64,000 nt of DNA from NCBI GenBank assembly GCA_002946415.1, contig NJPS01000039.1:462606-526605 (forward strand), in the 5' to 3' direction. Shown here piece by piece: positions 11,793 through 22,567 of the stretch. The stretch is from Rutstroemia sp. NJR-2017a BVV2. Its lineage: Eukaryota > Ascomycota > Leotiomycetes > Helotiales > Rutstroemiaceae. The translations under genes were made by a program, and so were the position numbers. A model generated the notes under the pieces. It ran no database searches and was not told the DNA's origin. It saw only the letters and a program-made list of their open reading frames with translations. How positions within the stretch are numbered: the stretch's first letter is position 1; each line of letters opens with the position of its first letter.

Positions 11793-14253
11793 ATGATATT
11801 ACAGAATTTTACCCTAAAGAGGGGAAAAGAAATTACTGGTCATAACGTGAGTCAGCGTCAACACAACACCGGACACAGCTAATTATCTGCAAGCTACAAT
11901 CATGGACGAAGAGTAGGAAGAAACTTGGACTGGACTATGATAGTATACGCAGATATGCGTCGAATAAACCTACACCGACCCGAGTGAAGGAGGAATTGGC
12001 AAAGGAAAACTGCGAAAAGCTTTCCAACCGACACGGCGCCAAGAGAAAGGCCAAAGAGATAGATAGGGTATATCGTGCCATTGGGGTGATTCAACTTGGG
12101 GCTGACTTCCTCAGGACTTCTTCGTATCGGTTCTAGGCTCCTCTGCTACAAAACGCGAAGCACGATCGTACATCCAGAGATTTACCCCTCCGAAAGCTGC
12201 CCCGCCAGATCCCACGAAGCCAGCAACGCCGGAACAAGGACAAAAGGAGAATGAGGTTAATTCGAGAGGATTCTCTGAAGCTACCAGAGCTTTGGCGGAA
12301 AGTCCAAAGTTTCTTCAACAGCCTGCGCAATTGAATGCTACTTCGGCTGGATTTCCATTACACGTTGCGCTGGTCAAGATTAGGGCACCACAGTCATTGG
12401 ATGATGAGACACTGGAAGGAATTGGTCGAACACTTTCACAGCTTGGTCAACTTGGTTTGTCTAGTATCGTAGTGGTCGATTGCGATGATGGCACTGAGTC
12501 AGATGATGCAAAATTCAGTCTCGAATGGAGGAACATGGTTAAGCAACAGGCCAACCGTGTCGTGGCCGCTATTGATAACAGTGGAAAAGCAGAAGCAAGG
12601 TTGGTGGATACTATTATAGGCATTTCGGAGGAGGAACCTCATGTCGAAAGTCCGTCCTATCTCCAAGGCAAGGCACACGTTGCACTGCGCGATTTTCTAA
12701 TGACTCCGTTAAGACGCGGGGTGTTTCCTGTTATTCCCCCAATAGGATATATGGATGCTACGACAACGGCGAAGCCGCTGGAGGCAAGTGAAGTTGTGCT
12801 CGCCCTCACCCGAGAATTGGCTGGGCTTTCTTTCGCTTCATCAATTGATCCTTCTACTACTGCGCCCAAAGACCAGTTGGAAGCTCTGCGGAGCGTCGTG
12901 TCACTGGATCGTTTGATTATACTTGATCCACTCGGAGGTATTCCAACATCTGATCGGAGGAACGGTTATCATGTTTTCTTGAACATGGAGCAGGAATACG
13001 AGTCAGCAAAGGCAGATCTCCTCAAGACAGGAGGGAGTTACAACGTCACACTGTCGCGCACTGCGTCTCTATCAGAGAAGGAACAAATCTCGGGCTTTGG
13101 AGCGGGAAACCCCATTTCTGAATTTGCAGAGCATGAGTTCGGAAAATCTCAGGCTATACCTCATGAAGAAGACGCAGTAGTGCCTAAAGAGATTCCTGGC
13201 ACAACTTTCCATCTCGATAACCTCGATCTTGTTCGGAAAGTTCTCTCAATTCTTCCGCCTAGCTCCTCAGCACTGTTAACGACGCCGGACGAGGCCGCAA
13301 ATTCAGGGAGGCAACCGGAGTTTATGGCCGCAGGGGTCGGCACACGACGACAAAGAAATCCATTGATACACAATCTACTCACAGACAAACCTGTATTCTC
13401 CTCTTCTCTCCCCATCGGAAGATTAGGTCAAGTAAAAGTAGCCGAGCCCGTATCTCCATCTCGCCAACTGACTCCCACCACGTTCGCAAAACACGGAATG
13501 TCAGTAACGACGTTTCCCAACCCAAAACTTACCCCCTGGCAGCCGCCCATAGCCGGAACCCCGCAAATCAAACTAACAGATCCACGCATCGATCTCCCGC
13601 GTTTGGTACATCTCATCGAAGACTCCTTCAACAAAAAGCTCGACGTTCAGGACTATCTGAGACGTGTCAATGACCGCATAGCAGGAGTTATCATTGCGGG
13701 CGAATATGAAGGCGGCGCCTTACTCACTTGGGAACTCCCGCCCGGTGTCCCGGATGATGGGAGCGAGGAAAGCAGACGCCGAATGGTGCCGTATCTCGAT
13801 AAATTCGCCGTTTTGAAACGCAGCCAGGGTTCTGGCGGTGTGGCAGATGTGGTTTTTAAAGCTATGGTACGGGATTGTTTTCCCGGTGGTGTTTGCTGGA
13901 GGAGTCGGAAGGTATTTTTTTATTTTTCTTCTCTTCTCCCCTTCCCCCCCTTTTTCCTCTCCCCTTTTCTCCTCTCTTCCCTTCCCCCTCCCACCCCATT
14001 TCCCTCGAAACCACAACACACGCTCCAAATCTCCTCCAACTAACCTCTCTTTTTCCCCACGGTACAGGATAACCCAGTAAACAAATGGTACTTCGAGCGC
14101 AGCCGGGCGACGCTGAAACTGCCGGGCACGAACTGGACTATGTTTTTCACGACGCCCGAACAGAATATGGATCATCAGACTTTTAAGGACTATGAGGCTG
14201 TTTGTAGTACGATTGAACCGTCTTGGGCGGATAAGAGTGGGGTGCAGGATTGA
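11793..14253 (+). CDS. ARG2: Mitochondrial N-acetylglutamate synthase (amino-acid acetyltransferase)
   Basis: Transfers acetyl from acetyl-CoA to glutamate, the first step of arginine synthesis, in the mitochondrion. Exons: 11793-11846 (tentative), 11894-12067, 12115-13911 and 14068-14253, giving about 736 aa. Exon 3 starts [19 protein letters not shown], the conserved N-terminal block. The C-terminal acetyltransferase (GNAT) domain includes [39 protein letters not shown] and [16 protein letters not shown], which identify fungal Arg2. Exons 1-2 give a Lys/Arg-rich leader with RRYAS, fitting an import presequence; the first exon rests only on splice sites (a 47-bp intron with CTAAT branch) and an upstream ATG, so the exact start is uncertain. 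The last intron (156 bp) is almost pure pyrimidine. It is not the Neurospora gene called arg-2, which encodes a carbamoyl-phosphate synthetase subunit. Confidence 0.9.
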
Positions 14254-15314
14254 GGGGGAGGCGGGGTGAGGTGTAGTGAGGTGAGGAGAGGAGAGGGGAG
14301 GGGTTGGTTGAGTTGAGATGAATGGGGTGAGTTGTTAGGGGGGTGGGATCTTGATTTACTCTTACATAGAATACCCGTGCGTGATGGATATGAGCTACAC
14401 GGCTAGGCACTGTGCTCTTTTTTACTATATATCTCATCGGAATTTCGTAGTTTAAAAGGAGGATTTATCTCTCGTTAGTACACAGATAGATACTCGGAGG
14501 AAAGAAGCTACCTGAGCCATGAATTCGAAAGTCTTTTAAAGAAACTGTGATATCGATGTAATAAAGCACTGCTGAAATAACATATGATGCCCAGCATACA
14601 CAGTAAAACTGAGAACACCACCATGCTCTGACCTAACGCGGGTTTTATCTAATTCATACTACTGCTACTACTATGCTTTCAGACGATCAGACTGCAGAGG
14701 TAATATAATATAATATAACCTAATCTCTTGCCCACACCACACAGACGCATGCATCGTGTTGATTATCCATAAAATCCACCGCGCAAAAACACTCAGGAGC
14801 ACATTGAAATCGCAGAACCCGACCCGACTCTAGCTACCCCCTCAACTTGGATCCGAGAGAGAGAAAAACAAAATGCACAAAGAGGGAATCAAAAAGAAGT
14901 AAAAGTCCCTTGCACCCTCGATCGACAGTCTCCGCCCAGCCACCCATCCATCAATGCAGTCAGTCAGTCATCCTTCTCACAACTAACTAATCCTTAAAAT
15001 AAGTCACGACCGGCACTTCTCGTCGATGCGAACGAAGGCTGCGTCTCCTACAGCTCGGACAAGGAAAAAGGCAAGTGAGAAAACATTTTTGTTTTTCTTT
15101 TTTTCCCAATTCCCAAATGGGTTGATTGTTTGAGTTTTGTGATTTGTGATTTGTTTTGTCATTGGATTGGAATATCTCATATTCTTTTTTTCTAAGCATT
15201 TCCGCCATCACGATTCTTTCGGTAGCTGGCCTGCGAAGGAAAAGCTTTATCAGCTAACTCTATGTGAAGAAGCAAGACAAGATAGGAGAGACAGGAAGGA
15301 AAAGGGAAAATGGT
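14254..15314. other. Convergent 3' intergenic region (ARG2 / BAR protein)
   Basis: About 1 kb between stop codons. It is AT-rich with short simple runs, including a TAATA-type repeat near 14700. No gene recognised. Confidence 0.5.
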
Positions 15315-16517
15315 TTATTCAGCAGTGAATGCCGCGGAGCGTCTCACTTCTTGCTCAACTTGGAGTCCGTCGACGACGGGCGCGAGTTCGCTGAGGATTT
15401 CATATGCTTTCTTGTGGAATTCGAGTTGGGCAGCGATCAGGTCGGCAAGGTTGCGGAGGGGCTCGGGGGTGTCAAGGACCTGGTTGGGTTCCATATTAGT
15501 ATAATATTCGTTGGGATGTGGGAAATTGTTGGAGGACATACATTCTTCATGACACCAACAGCTTCCTCGGTTTGGCCAACGAATTCATCCTCCGCCTGTT
15601 CAATCTCGACCCTAGCTTCCTCGCTCGCAATCTCGTCCTCGTGGCCGTCGTGTTGGGGAGCGGCTTGGCCCGGTAGATGCCAACCGGGGTTCTTAGCTTT
15701 GGCTTTGGCTGCATCGAGCAATAATCTTGAGTTCTCTACGCTCTTTCTCGCACGGGTCGCAAACATTAAGTTGGTGTTCAATGTAGTGCTCCATCCTGCG
15801 AGGAAGCGAGACTGAATCTGCGAGTCTTGGGCAAGTCGAGCTTCGCCGACACGTTCGCTGGCTAAGGCGTATTTCTCAAGTGCGGTCGCAAGAGGATCGT
15901 CGCCGCCAGAAGCATTTTGCTGTTGTAGCATCTGGCTGGAAGAGAGAGCGGCGCGCGCAATAGCATGGTTGAATGTCTTGGGCTGGGGTTTGGCGGAGGG
16001 AGGCGCAGTCAGAGCTGCTTGGGCTTCGGCAGGGGATGTGGCAGAGGAGAGAAGGTGGACTTTTTCGGAGACGGTGCGGCCAAGGTCGTTAAACTGAAAT
16101 GTATTTTGTTAGAACTCGTAGATATAAGATAAAGTGGCAGACCATACCGATTCACTCAAGTTGGATGGGTAATCATATGCCTCGTTGGAGTATTGCGAAG
16201 TGACAGAGAGCATCTTCTGGTGGACCTTCTTCAATGCATCAACCCTCTTCTCCAACTCAATATAATCGGGAGGAAGTTGAGTCTGCGACCTCATTCATTA
16301 GTTCACGACTCCAGCATATAGTACAGCATCGCATGTCACCTTATCCTCAGATTGACCCAGCCTTTCTTTCATATATTGTTGTGTGCGAGCAGCGAAGGGA
16401 GTGAAGGAAGCTCTGTATGTTCGTTAGCTTGCTGACATCCCTTGAAGCTTGAAAGCTTGTAGGTAGGCGCTCTTACGAGACGTTCTTGCCGAACGCTTGG
16501 AACTTGGAGAAGTCCAT
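15315..16517 (-). CDS. GVP36: Gvp36-like BAR-domain protein of Golgi/endosomal membranes
   Basis: Five exons on the minus strand: 16517-16477, 16412-16340, 16282-16148, 16093-15542 and 15479-15315, giving 321 aa (yeast Gvp36 is 326). It starts MDFSKFQAFGKNVSASFTPF and continues through the amphipathic, Lys/Glu-rich helices typical of the BAR fold: ARTQQYMKERLGQ, ELEKRVDALKKVHQKML, then FNDLGRTVSEKVHLLSS. The last helix includes LRNLADLIAAQLEFHKKAYEIL, a recurrent end-of-BAR motif that positions the dimer tips. A low-complexity Ala/Gln/Ser stretch lies in the middle of exon 4. In yeast the protein associates with Golgi vesicles and works in endocytosis, actin organisation and vacuole biogenesis. 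All four introns have consensus ends and all phases agree. The symbol is assigned by family and architecture; other fungal BAR paralogues exist. Confidence 0.85.
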
Positions 16518-18896
16518 GTCGAATTTTATCGCCTCAAGCGACCGTTTTTTGATATAAGTGATGTTGTCTTAGAATGATCCGTGGGTTGTGTTTTGCATAT
16601 GCGGTCTTGTGAAAGTTTGGAGGTTACTCGTCAACCTGGAATCTGGTCCGGGCTAGGATCGACAGCTTCGTTCGCCTAAATATGACGCTTTCACGTGACT
16701 GATAAGCAATTATCTTTTGCTGAACATGTGGCAGCAGCCGGCAGCTTGGACCGAGTCGAAAACGTTCATGGAACATGTCCGTCTCATCTGCTCCCACTAA
16801 TACTCTGCCAACATGAATATGTTGTCTTATTTGGCGTTAGTAGCGGCAAGCATAATTGTGGATACAGTGTTTATCCATCACGCACAATATGATCTCCAGT
16901 CGAGACTGTTTAGGGCCTGTCGAAGCCAATGTCGTGATATCAAAATTAAGTGCTGAAAATACTTAGAATGATTCGAATTGTTTCCAGTCTGTCTCACCCG
17001 AAGTATGGTTATCTTTGAACAGCAAGCTTTTGTATCTTGGTGAAGGCTAACAGGCAGTTCGATGCAAAATATACATGTCGAGGACAAAGTATGTTGTCCG
17101 TAGGTCGCTATCAAAGAGGGGCACTTTCGACTGCATATATATAGTACTCAATACTCACATGTATGTAGGAATCTCTGCAAGACCGGAAGCCGACTTAGTT
17201 ATATCCGGCTCATGTTCATCCAGCTGCTGGTCATTGGATACATTTACAGCCAGCAGTTGGTGACTTATGATTCACATCACCTTTACCTTGTACCCGAATC
17301 ACGAAAAAGCCGCACACCAATCACTAGAACACAGAGACCTCTCAAATGTTTGCCTACTATCTACCTGCAGTATCCACCAGTGTAGACTTCTATTTTACTA
17401 TGGTCTCTTGAAATTAATTTCAACCAGAAAAGGGGAGCTTCGCTAAACCCCTTGGCGGGTGCGACTTAATGTGCACCACAATTTTGAAGATACGATCGAC
17501 AAAATACCGCAATGGTGAAGACAAATCGGCCGAGGAGATGTTAATGTCTGGAGACCTTTTTATTTCCTAGAAGGACTGGCCCGGCATAATGAAAATGCCC
17601 CTAATACAAACGCCCACTCTTCAACAGGACACCTGTTTCGATTCTTTTAGGGCGGGCAGAAAGACTAATAGACGGGTAGATCCGGTAGACCCAGAAGGGA
17701 ACGCGGCATGAAAGATGACCTCCAGCATCAGACTTATTCTTTTCCAAAGTCGATCCACTTGGTCTTTGTTGTGATATCAACATCATGATAGTTATCGCGA
17801 TGACTGGAACCAATGTCTGCTGCTGGCAAATCAAGAATTTAGATATGGAGAGCCGGTTCACCCCGAAGCTGCTCCAAGATACGACGGCCAAGAAATCATT
17901 CTACCATCATCTTGGCGCTTGAAATTCAACGCGATTGAAGCTAAGAAAAATGAGGATATCTCTAGATCGAATGTAGTTCACGTTGTACTGGCATTCGCTT
18001 GTATAGCTTTTGATAAAGCATTTTGTGCTCCATTGGGACATCCTTGATCCAATGAGGACGGTAACTATACCCGTCTATTGAATGAAGTTCAGGTGCTAAG
18101 CTCGAGACAGATAAATGACCATTGGCAATCGTGGTGTGAGCACGGTGATGAGGACAACCGCATGTCTGTCTGGAACGCAATGGGGCGTCAGAGAAGACAA
18201 CCAGATGTTCGAAGGTTGAGAATGTCAAGGAAAGATGGCCCTGAATGCGGTGCATATGTTTGCTGCTGGCACTTTTGACTTCATTATCAAGAAAGCCGGG
18301 GATTGGTTGCGCTCCATCAGCCCCAAAACACGAGATTCAACAAGACATCAAACAAGAACATCAACTTCGCAAGTGGAAACTTCTGACGTCTCAGTCGCGC
18401 ACTGTCCGTCTCTTGCAGAGAATATGCAGTGATCGCCTTATACGCAGAGTATATCGGCACGCACCGCAGTGTCTCCTAATAGAACACCGACACCGTCGTG
18501 CGGCCAGTTGCATGACGTGGGTCGGAGGTTTTCGGAGGTTGCATTGATATAAAAACGATATGACGAGGTAAAAACACTAAGTCCAGGAGAAGTGCAGTCG
18601 AGATTACCTTCATACTTCACGACAACTCCTGCAGATACATAGATCGCGGAGGAGATGTAGCCCTATCAAGCAAGATCCGGCAAGGTGGCAGAAGAAAAGA
18701 AGAGATCGAGCCTCGGACGGCTATTCAGCCACTCCACCACTCGCAAACTTCCAATCATACTGTAACAATTCAGCGGAAGTCTGAAATTTCCTTATCAATG
18801 AAAGGAGTTCGGAAATGCTGCATTCTTCTCGCTCGTTACTAATTTAGTGTCCGGATCCGGTCAGCCAATCACATTCCGTCTTGACACGTTCCGTAT

Positions 18897-18902
18897 AGAT
18901 AA
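18897..18902 (+). promoter_or_regulatory. GATA-factor (AreA/NIT2-type) site upstream of niaD
   Basis: AGATAA matches the HGATAR consensus of the global nitrogen regulator AreA/NIT2. It lies 633 bp before the niaD start. Further matches on the other strand (TTATCA) lie at 18792-18797 and 18284-18289. Single GATA hexamers occur often by chance, so only the grouping with the nitrate-specific sites makes this one worth listing. Confidence 0.45.
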
Positions 18903-19036
18903 GGAAAATCGAAAGAGCATGAACCGTCCGCAAGCAACATATTTTTCTTTTTCGAGCTCCCAGGTCGCCGGATATAACCTGCGTGGATAAAAGTGGCCTT
19001 GTCGTTTGGTCGCGTTTCTGTGCAAATCCCAAAATG

Positions 19037-19044
19037 TCCGCGGA
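19037..19044. promoter_or_regulatory. NIT4-type palindromic nitrate-regulator site TCCGCGGA
   Basis: An exact copy of the palindrome TCCGCGGA, the reported binding sequence of Neurospora NIT4, the Zn2Cys6 activator of nitrate assimilation. It lies 491-498 bp upstream of the niaD ATG. Function is inferred from the consensus match and from its position before the matching target gene. Confidence 0.6.
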
Positions 19045-19269
19045 AAAGGTCATCGTCCCACGGTGGGTCAAGGAGATACCTCGTTCAAGACACACCGAAC
19101 ATCTCACTGCATTTCGCTGCTGAGAGTCACTGTTTCACAGCGAAGTGAAGCCATTATACATTTCAATTCATACCGCCTTTCTTCGTTGCGGGCTCGAAGA
19201 AGTCTAGTCCCCGCTTTGTAGCTCTGTTTGGTGTTGACTGGCTCTTGCCGGTTTAACTTTTGACCATCC

Positions 19270-19277
19270 CTCCGCGG
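19270..19277 (+). promoter_or_regulatory. NirA-type nitrate-regulator site CTCCGCGG
   Basis: Matches the Aspergillus NirA consensus CTCCGHGG exactly and lies 265 bp upstream of the niaD ATG, in the range where NirA sites act. It is the second nitrate-specific site in this upstream region. Confidence 0.65.
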
Positions 19278-19534
19278 CGTCTTGATATTGCTCTTCCATT
19301 CACTTTTCAGATCATTGCATGCTTTTCTCCCAAGACCGTAGTGGGATCTATATATCAAGATATTGCTGAAGCAATTGTCCACTAGCAGACGACTTTTGCA
19401 TAGTATGACTTTTGACGCTGTAACACCTTGATTTATGAAGATTCACTGGTAGACGTGCATCACCGTTACACATATACTTCCTTGCTCTTCAATTTATTCC
19501 TTCGGGGAATTTTCACACATATCACTATATCACC

Positions 19535-22225
19535 ATGAGTCTTTTTCCGCACATCGAAAATCCAGGCACAGAATTGCCAGATACAGACTGTCGTTTGCCA
19601 CCAACTCCACCAGAAACCAGAGATAATAGCGGAGATGAGGTTGAGTCTGTATCGAGCCAAGACAGTCTATCTTCTCCGACACGGCAGAGATATGCCCTTC
19701 CTCCTCCGACACGACCACCTACCAAAGTTCTGAAAGAAGATTTGAAGACTCCAGACAACCATGTACCACGAGATCCACGCCTTATCCGATTAACAGGCAC
19801 ACATCCATTCAACGTGGAGGCTCCCTTGAGTGCGCTATACGATGAAGGATTTCTCACATCACCTGAGCTGTTTTATGTGAGAAACCACGGGGCTGTTCCA
19901 CAGGTCGATGACTCTTCCATACCAGATTGGGAATTCTCGATTGAAGGGCTCGTCAAGAATCCATTCACTCTTACCTTGAAGGACCTTATCCGCGAGTACG
20001 AGCAGATCACTGTGCCAATCACGCTGGTCTGTGCTGGAAACCGACGGAAAGAACAAAACCAGGTTCGGAAGTCGAAAGGCTTCTCATGGGGTGCTGCTGG
20101 CGTTTCGACCGCCCTGTGGACAGGTGTGCCTATGTCTGAACTGATCAGAAGCGCAGGACCACTGAGGGGCGCTAAGTATGTTTGCATGGAAGGTGCTGAC
20201 AAACTGCCGAACGGATACTATGGGACGTCGCTGAAATTGAACTGGGTCATGGACCCCAATAGAGGGATCATGGTAGCTCATAAAATGAATGGAGAAATGC
20301 TGCGACCCGATCATGGAAAGCCTCTACGAGCAGTAGTCCCTGGACAGATTGGTGGCCGCAGTGTGAAGTGGTTGAAAAAGATCATAGTCACTGCAGCACC
20401 CAGTGACAACTGGTATCACATCTATGACAACCGAGTACTGCCAACCATGATTAGTCCGGAGCAGAGTGCAAACGAACCAAAATGGTGGACAGACGAGAGA
20501 TATGCCATCTATGATCTAAGCACAAACAGTGCAACAGCATACCCCGCACATGAAGAACGCATCTCCTTAATAAACGCTCCGCAAACATATCGTGCGAAAG
20601 GCTACGCTTATGGAGGTGGCGGACGACGGGTTACCCGAGTCGAGGTGACACTGGATAAAGGAAAGTCATGGGCGCTCGCAGACATCCGCTACCACGAAGA
20701 CGACTACCGAAACAATGTCGACGAAGATGAAACTTTATTTGGCGGCAAGCTCGATATGGAATGGAGAGAAACGTGTTTCACATGGTGTTTCTGGGAGATC
20801 GATTTACAAATTGACGATCTAGCAATTGCCGGAGACATCATGGTAAGAGCAATGGACGAAAGTATGAATGTCCAACCTAGAGACATGTACTGGAGTGTTC
20901 TCGGCATGATGAACAATCCATGGTATCGCGTCACCATAACCAAAGAGGGCGACTCTCTCCGCTTCGAGCATCCTACCCAACCCGCACTCATACCCGGCGG
21001 CTGGATGGAGCGAGTAAAAGCGCAAGGCGGGAACCTGGCCAACGGATTCTGGGGCGAGAAAGTAGGCGGAGAAGAAGAATCCTCGACTCCTATCGAAGAA
21101 AAGAAAGAGATCAAAATGACCAAAGACGGCATCACCCGGGAGATCTCAATAGAAGAACTCCGCGCCCACGACAACGACCAAGAACCCTGGTTCGTCCTCA
21201 ACGGCGAAGTCTACGACGGCACCGCCTTCCTGGACGCCCATCCCGGCGGCGCAACCAGCATTACCGGCGCCGCGGCCCAAGATGCCACCGACGAGTTCAT
21301 GGCCATCCATTCCGAAACCGCCAAAGCCATGATGCCTACCTACCACATCGGGACGCTATCCCGCTCCGCACGCGAAGCCCTCACTAGCGGCGAAGCCGTT
21401 TCTCCCGAGTCCCAAACCCCGCGACCTATCTTCCTCCAGCCCAAAACCTGGCAAAAAGCCATCCTCGCATCCAAGAAAACCATCTCCAGCGACTCCCGCA
21501 TCTTTTCATTCACGCTCGACCACCCCGGTCAAGAAATCGGACTCCCAGTCGGTCAGCACCTGATGCTGCGTCTGCGGGACCCGGTAAGCAGGGAAGCGAT
21601 CATTCGGTCCTATACGCCGTATTCGCTTGGTTCGGATAAAGGGACTTTAGATATCCTAATCAAACTCTACCTCAAAGACGACAAGAACCCCGGTGGTAGG
21701 ATGACCTCTGCGCTGGACGCACTGCCGCTTGGTCATGCAGTTGATTTTAAAGGTCCGATTGGGAAGTTTGTATATAAAGGGAACGGGGAGTGTGAGATTG
21801 GCGGGAAGGAAAGGAGAGTAAGAAGATGGGTGATGATTTGTGGGGGCAGCGGGGTGACACCCATTTGGGCGGTGTTGAGAGCGGTGCTGGGGGAGGAGGG
21901 AGGAGAGGGAAGGTGTGTGCTGCTGGATGGGAATAGGAGGGAAGAGGATATTCTGTGTAAGGAGGAGATTGATGGGTTGGTAAGGGGGAAGGAGGATAGA
22001 TGTAGAGTGGTGTATGCGCTGAGTCAGCCGACGGAGAGGTGGGAGGGAGTGAGGGGGAGGTTGGATGGGGGGGTTTTGGAGAGGGAGGTGGGGAGGTTTG
22101 GGGACGGGGAGTATAGGGAGGGGGAACAGCTAGTTTTAATTTGTGGACCAGAGACGCTGGAGAGGAGTGTGCGGGGGATATTGGGGGGGTTGGGGTGGAG
22201 GGATGAGGATTTGTTGTTCTTCTGA
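19535..22225 (+). CDS. niaD: Assimilatory nitrate reductase (NAD(P)H)
   Basis: Reduces nitrate to nitrite in the cytosol, the first step of nitrate assimilation. One uninterrupted frame of 896 aa, normal length for the fungal enzyme, though homologues often have introns. Domains in order: molybdopterin domain (about 80-480) with the Mo-ligating Cys166 in LVCAGNRRKEQN; cytochrome b5 domain (about 540-615) with haem ligands His569 in HPGG and His592 in AIHSE; FAD domain (about 640-760) with RSYTPYS from residue 691; and a NAD(P)H domain with GGSGVTPIW from residue 770 and CGPETLERSV near the end. All cofactor residues that I can check are present. The final 450 bp is extremely purine/G-rich on the coding strand. 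Nitrite reductase and transporter genes are not in this window. Regulation by nitrate and nitrogen status is suggested by the upstream sites. Confidence 0.96.
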   Translation: MSLFPHIENPGTELPDTDCRLPPTPPETRDNSGDEVESVSSQDSLSSPTRQRYALPPPTRPPTKVLKEDLKTPDNHVPRDPRLIRLTGTHPFNVEAPLSALYDEGFLTSPELFYVRNHGAVPQVDDSSIPDWEFSIEGLVKNPFTLTLKDLIREYEQITVPITLVCAGNRRKEQNQVRKSKGFSWGAAGVSTALWTGVPMSELIRSAGPLRGAKYVCMEGADKLPNGYYGTSLKLNWVMDPNRGIMVAHKMNGEMLRPDHGKPLRAVVPGQIGGRSVKWLKKIIVTAAPSDNWYHIYDNRVLPTMISPEQSANEPKWWTDERYAIYDLSTNSATAYPAHEERISLINAPQTYRAKGYAYGGGGRRVTRVEVTLDKGKSWALADIRYHEDDYRNNVDEDETLFGGKLDMEWRETCFTWCFWEIDLQIDDLAIAGDIMVRAMDESMNVQPRDMYWSVLGMMNNPWYRVTITKEGDSLRFEHPTQPALIPGGWMERVKAQGGNLANGFWGEKVGGEEESSTPIEEKKEIKMTKDGITREISIEELRAHDNDQEPWFVLNGEVYDGTAFLDAHPGGATSITGAAAQDATDEFMAIHSETAKAMMPTYHIGTLSRSAREALTSGEAVSPESQTPRPIFLQPKTWQKAILASKKTISSDSRIFSFTLDHPGQEIGLPVGQHLMLRLRDPVSREAIIRSYTPYSLGSDKGTLDILIKLYLKDDKNPGGRMTSALDALPLGHAVDFKGPIGKFVYKGNGECEIGGKERRVRRWVMICGGSGVTPIWAVLRAVLGEEGGEGRCVLLDGNRREEDILCKEEIDGLVRGKEDRCRVVYALSQPTERWEGVRGRLDGGVLEREVGRFGDGEYREGEQLVLICGPETLERSVRGILGGLGWRDEDLLFF

Positions 22226-22567
22226 TGGGTGCGTTTGAGGCTTGCTTGGGAGCGGGTTGCTGAAATAAGGCGTTCGTGCTGGGAGGGAAGGTTGGGAGTA
22301 TATTGTGCGATGAGGTTACATGATTTACCCATTCGTAGGCTTATGGAATAACAAAATTGGAGGTCGTTCTATTCCAGCGTTTTTGAAAATTGTGACGAAA
22401 TGCAAAATCAAAAGCCTGGAGATGAGACATATTTTCTTCGGAACCGGAAACTGCTCAGTTCACAAGGCCGGCCGACTCGTAAATCTTCCATAGAACGAAC
22501 ATTGAAACCTCATGATCAGGGAGATGAATGCTCGCTGTAATTACTTTTTTCTAGTCCCCCCTCTCAT
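22226..22567. other. Convergent 3' intergenic region (niaD / SRP68)
   Basis: 342 bp between two stop codons; 3' UTR space. Nothing else seen. Confidence 0.5.

Larger units (their letters stand above)
16518..19534. other. 3 kb upstream region of niaD and the BAR gene, no gene seen
   Basis: Divergent 5' region between the BAR protein gene and niaD. Only short frames (up to 100 codons) without motifs occur. The right half contains the nitrogen-regulator-type sites listed separately. I see no RNA gene or transposon. Long non-coding upstream regions are common for nitrate-regulated fungal genes, so most of this may be regulatory. Confidence 0.5.

Noticed and set aside
13720..14175. 151-codon minus-strand frame opposite the ARG2 last intron
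   Set aside because: Spans an exon, the pyrimidine-rich intron and the next exon of ARG2 in antisense; Lys/Glu/Gly runs reflect the intron composition.
20920..21387. 155-codon Arg/Pro-rich frame inside niaD
   Set aside because: Frame-shifted shadow of a GC-rich part of the nitrate reductase cytochrome b5 region.
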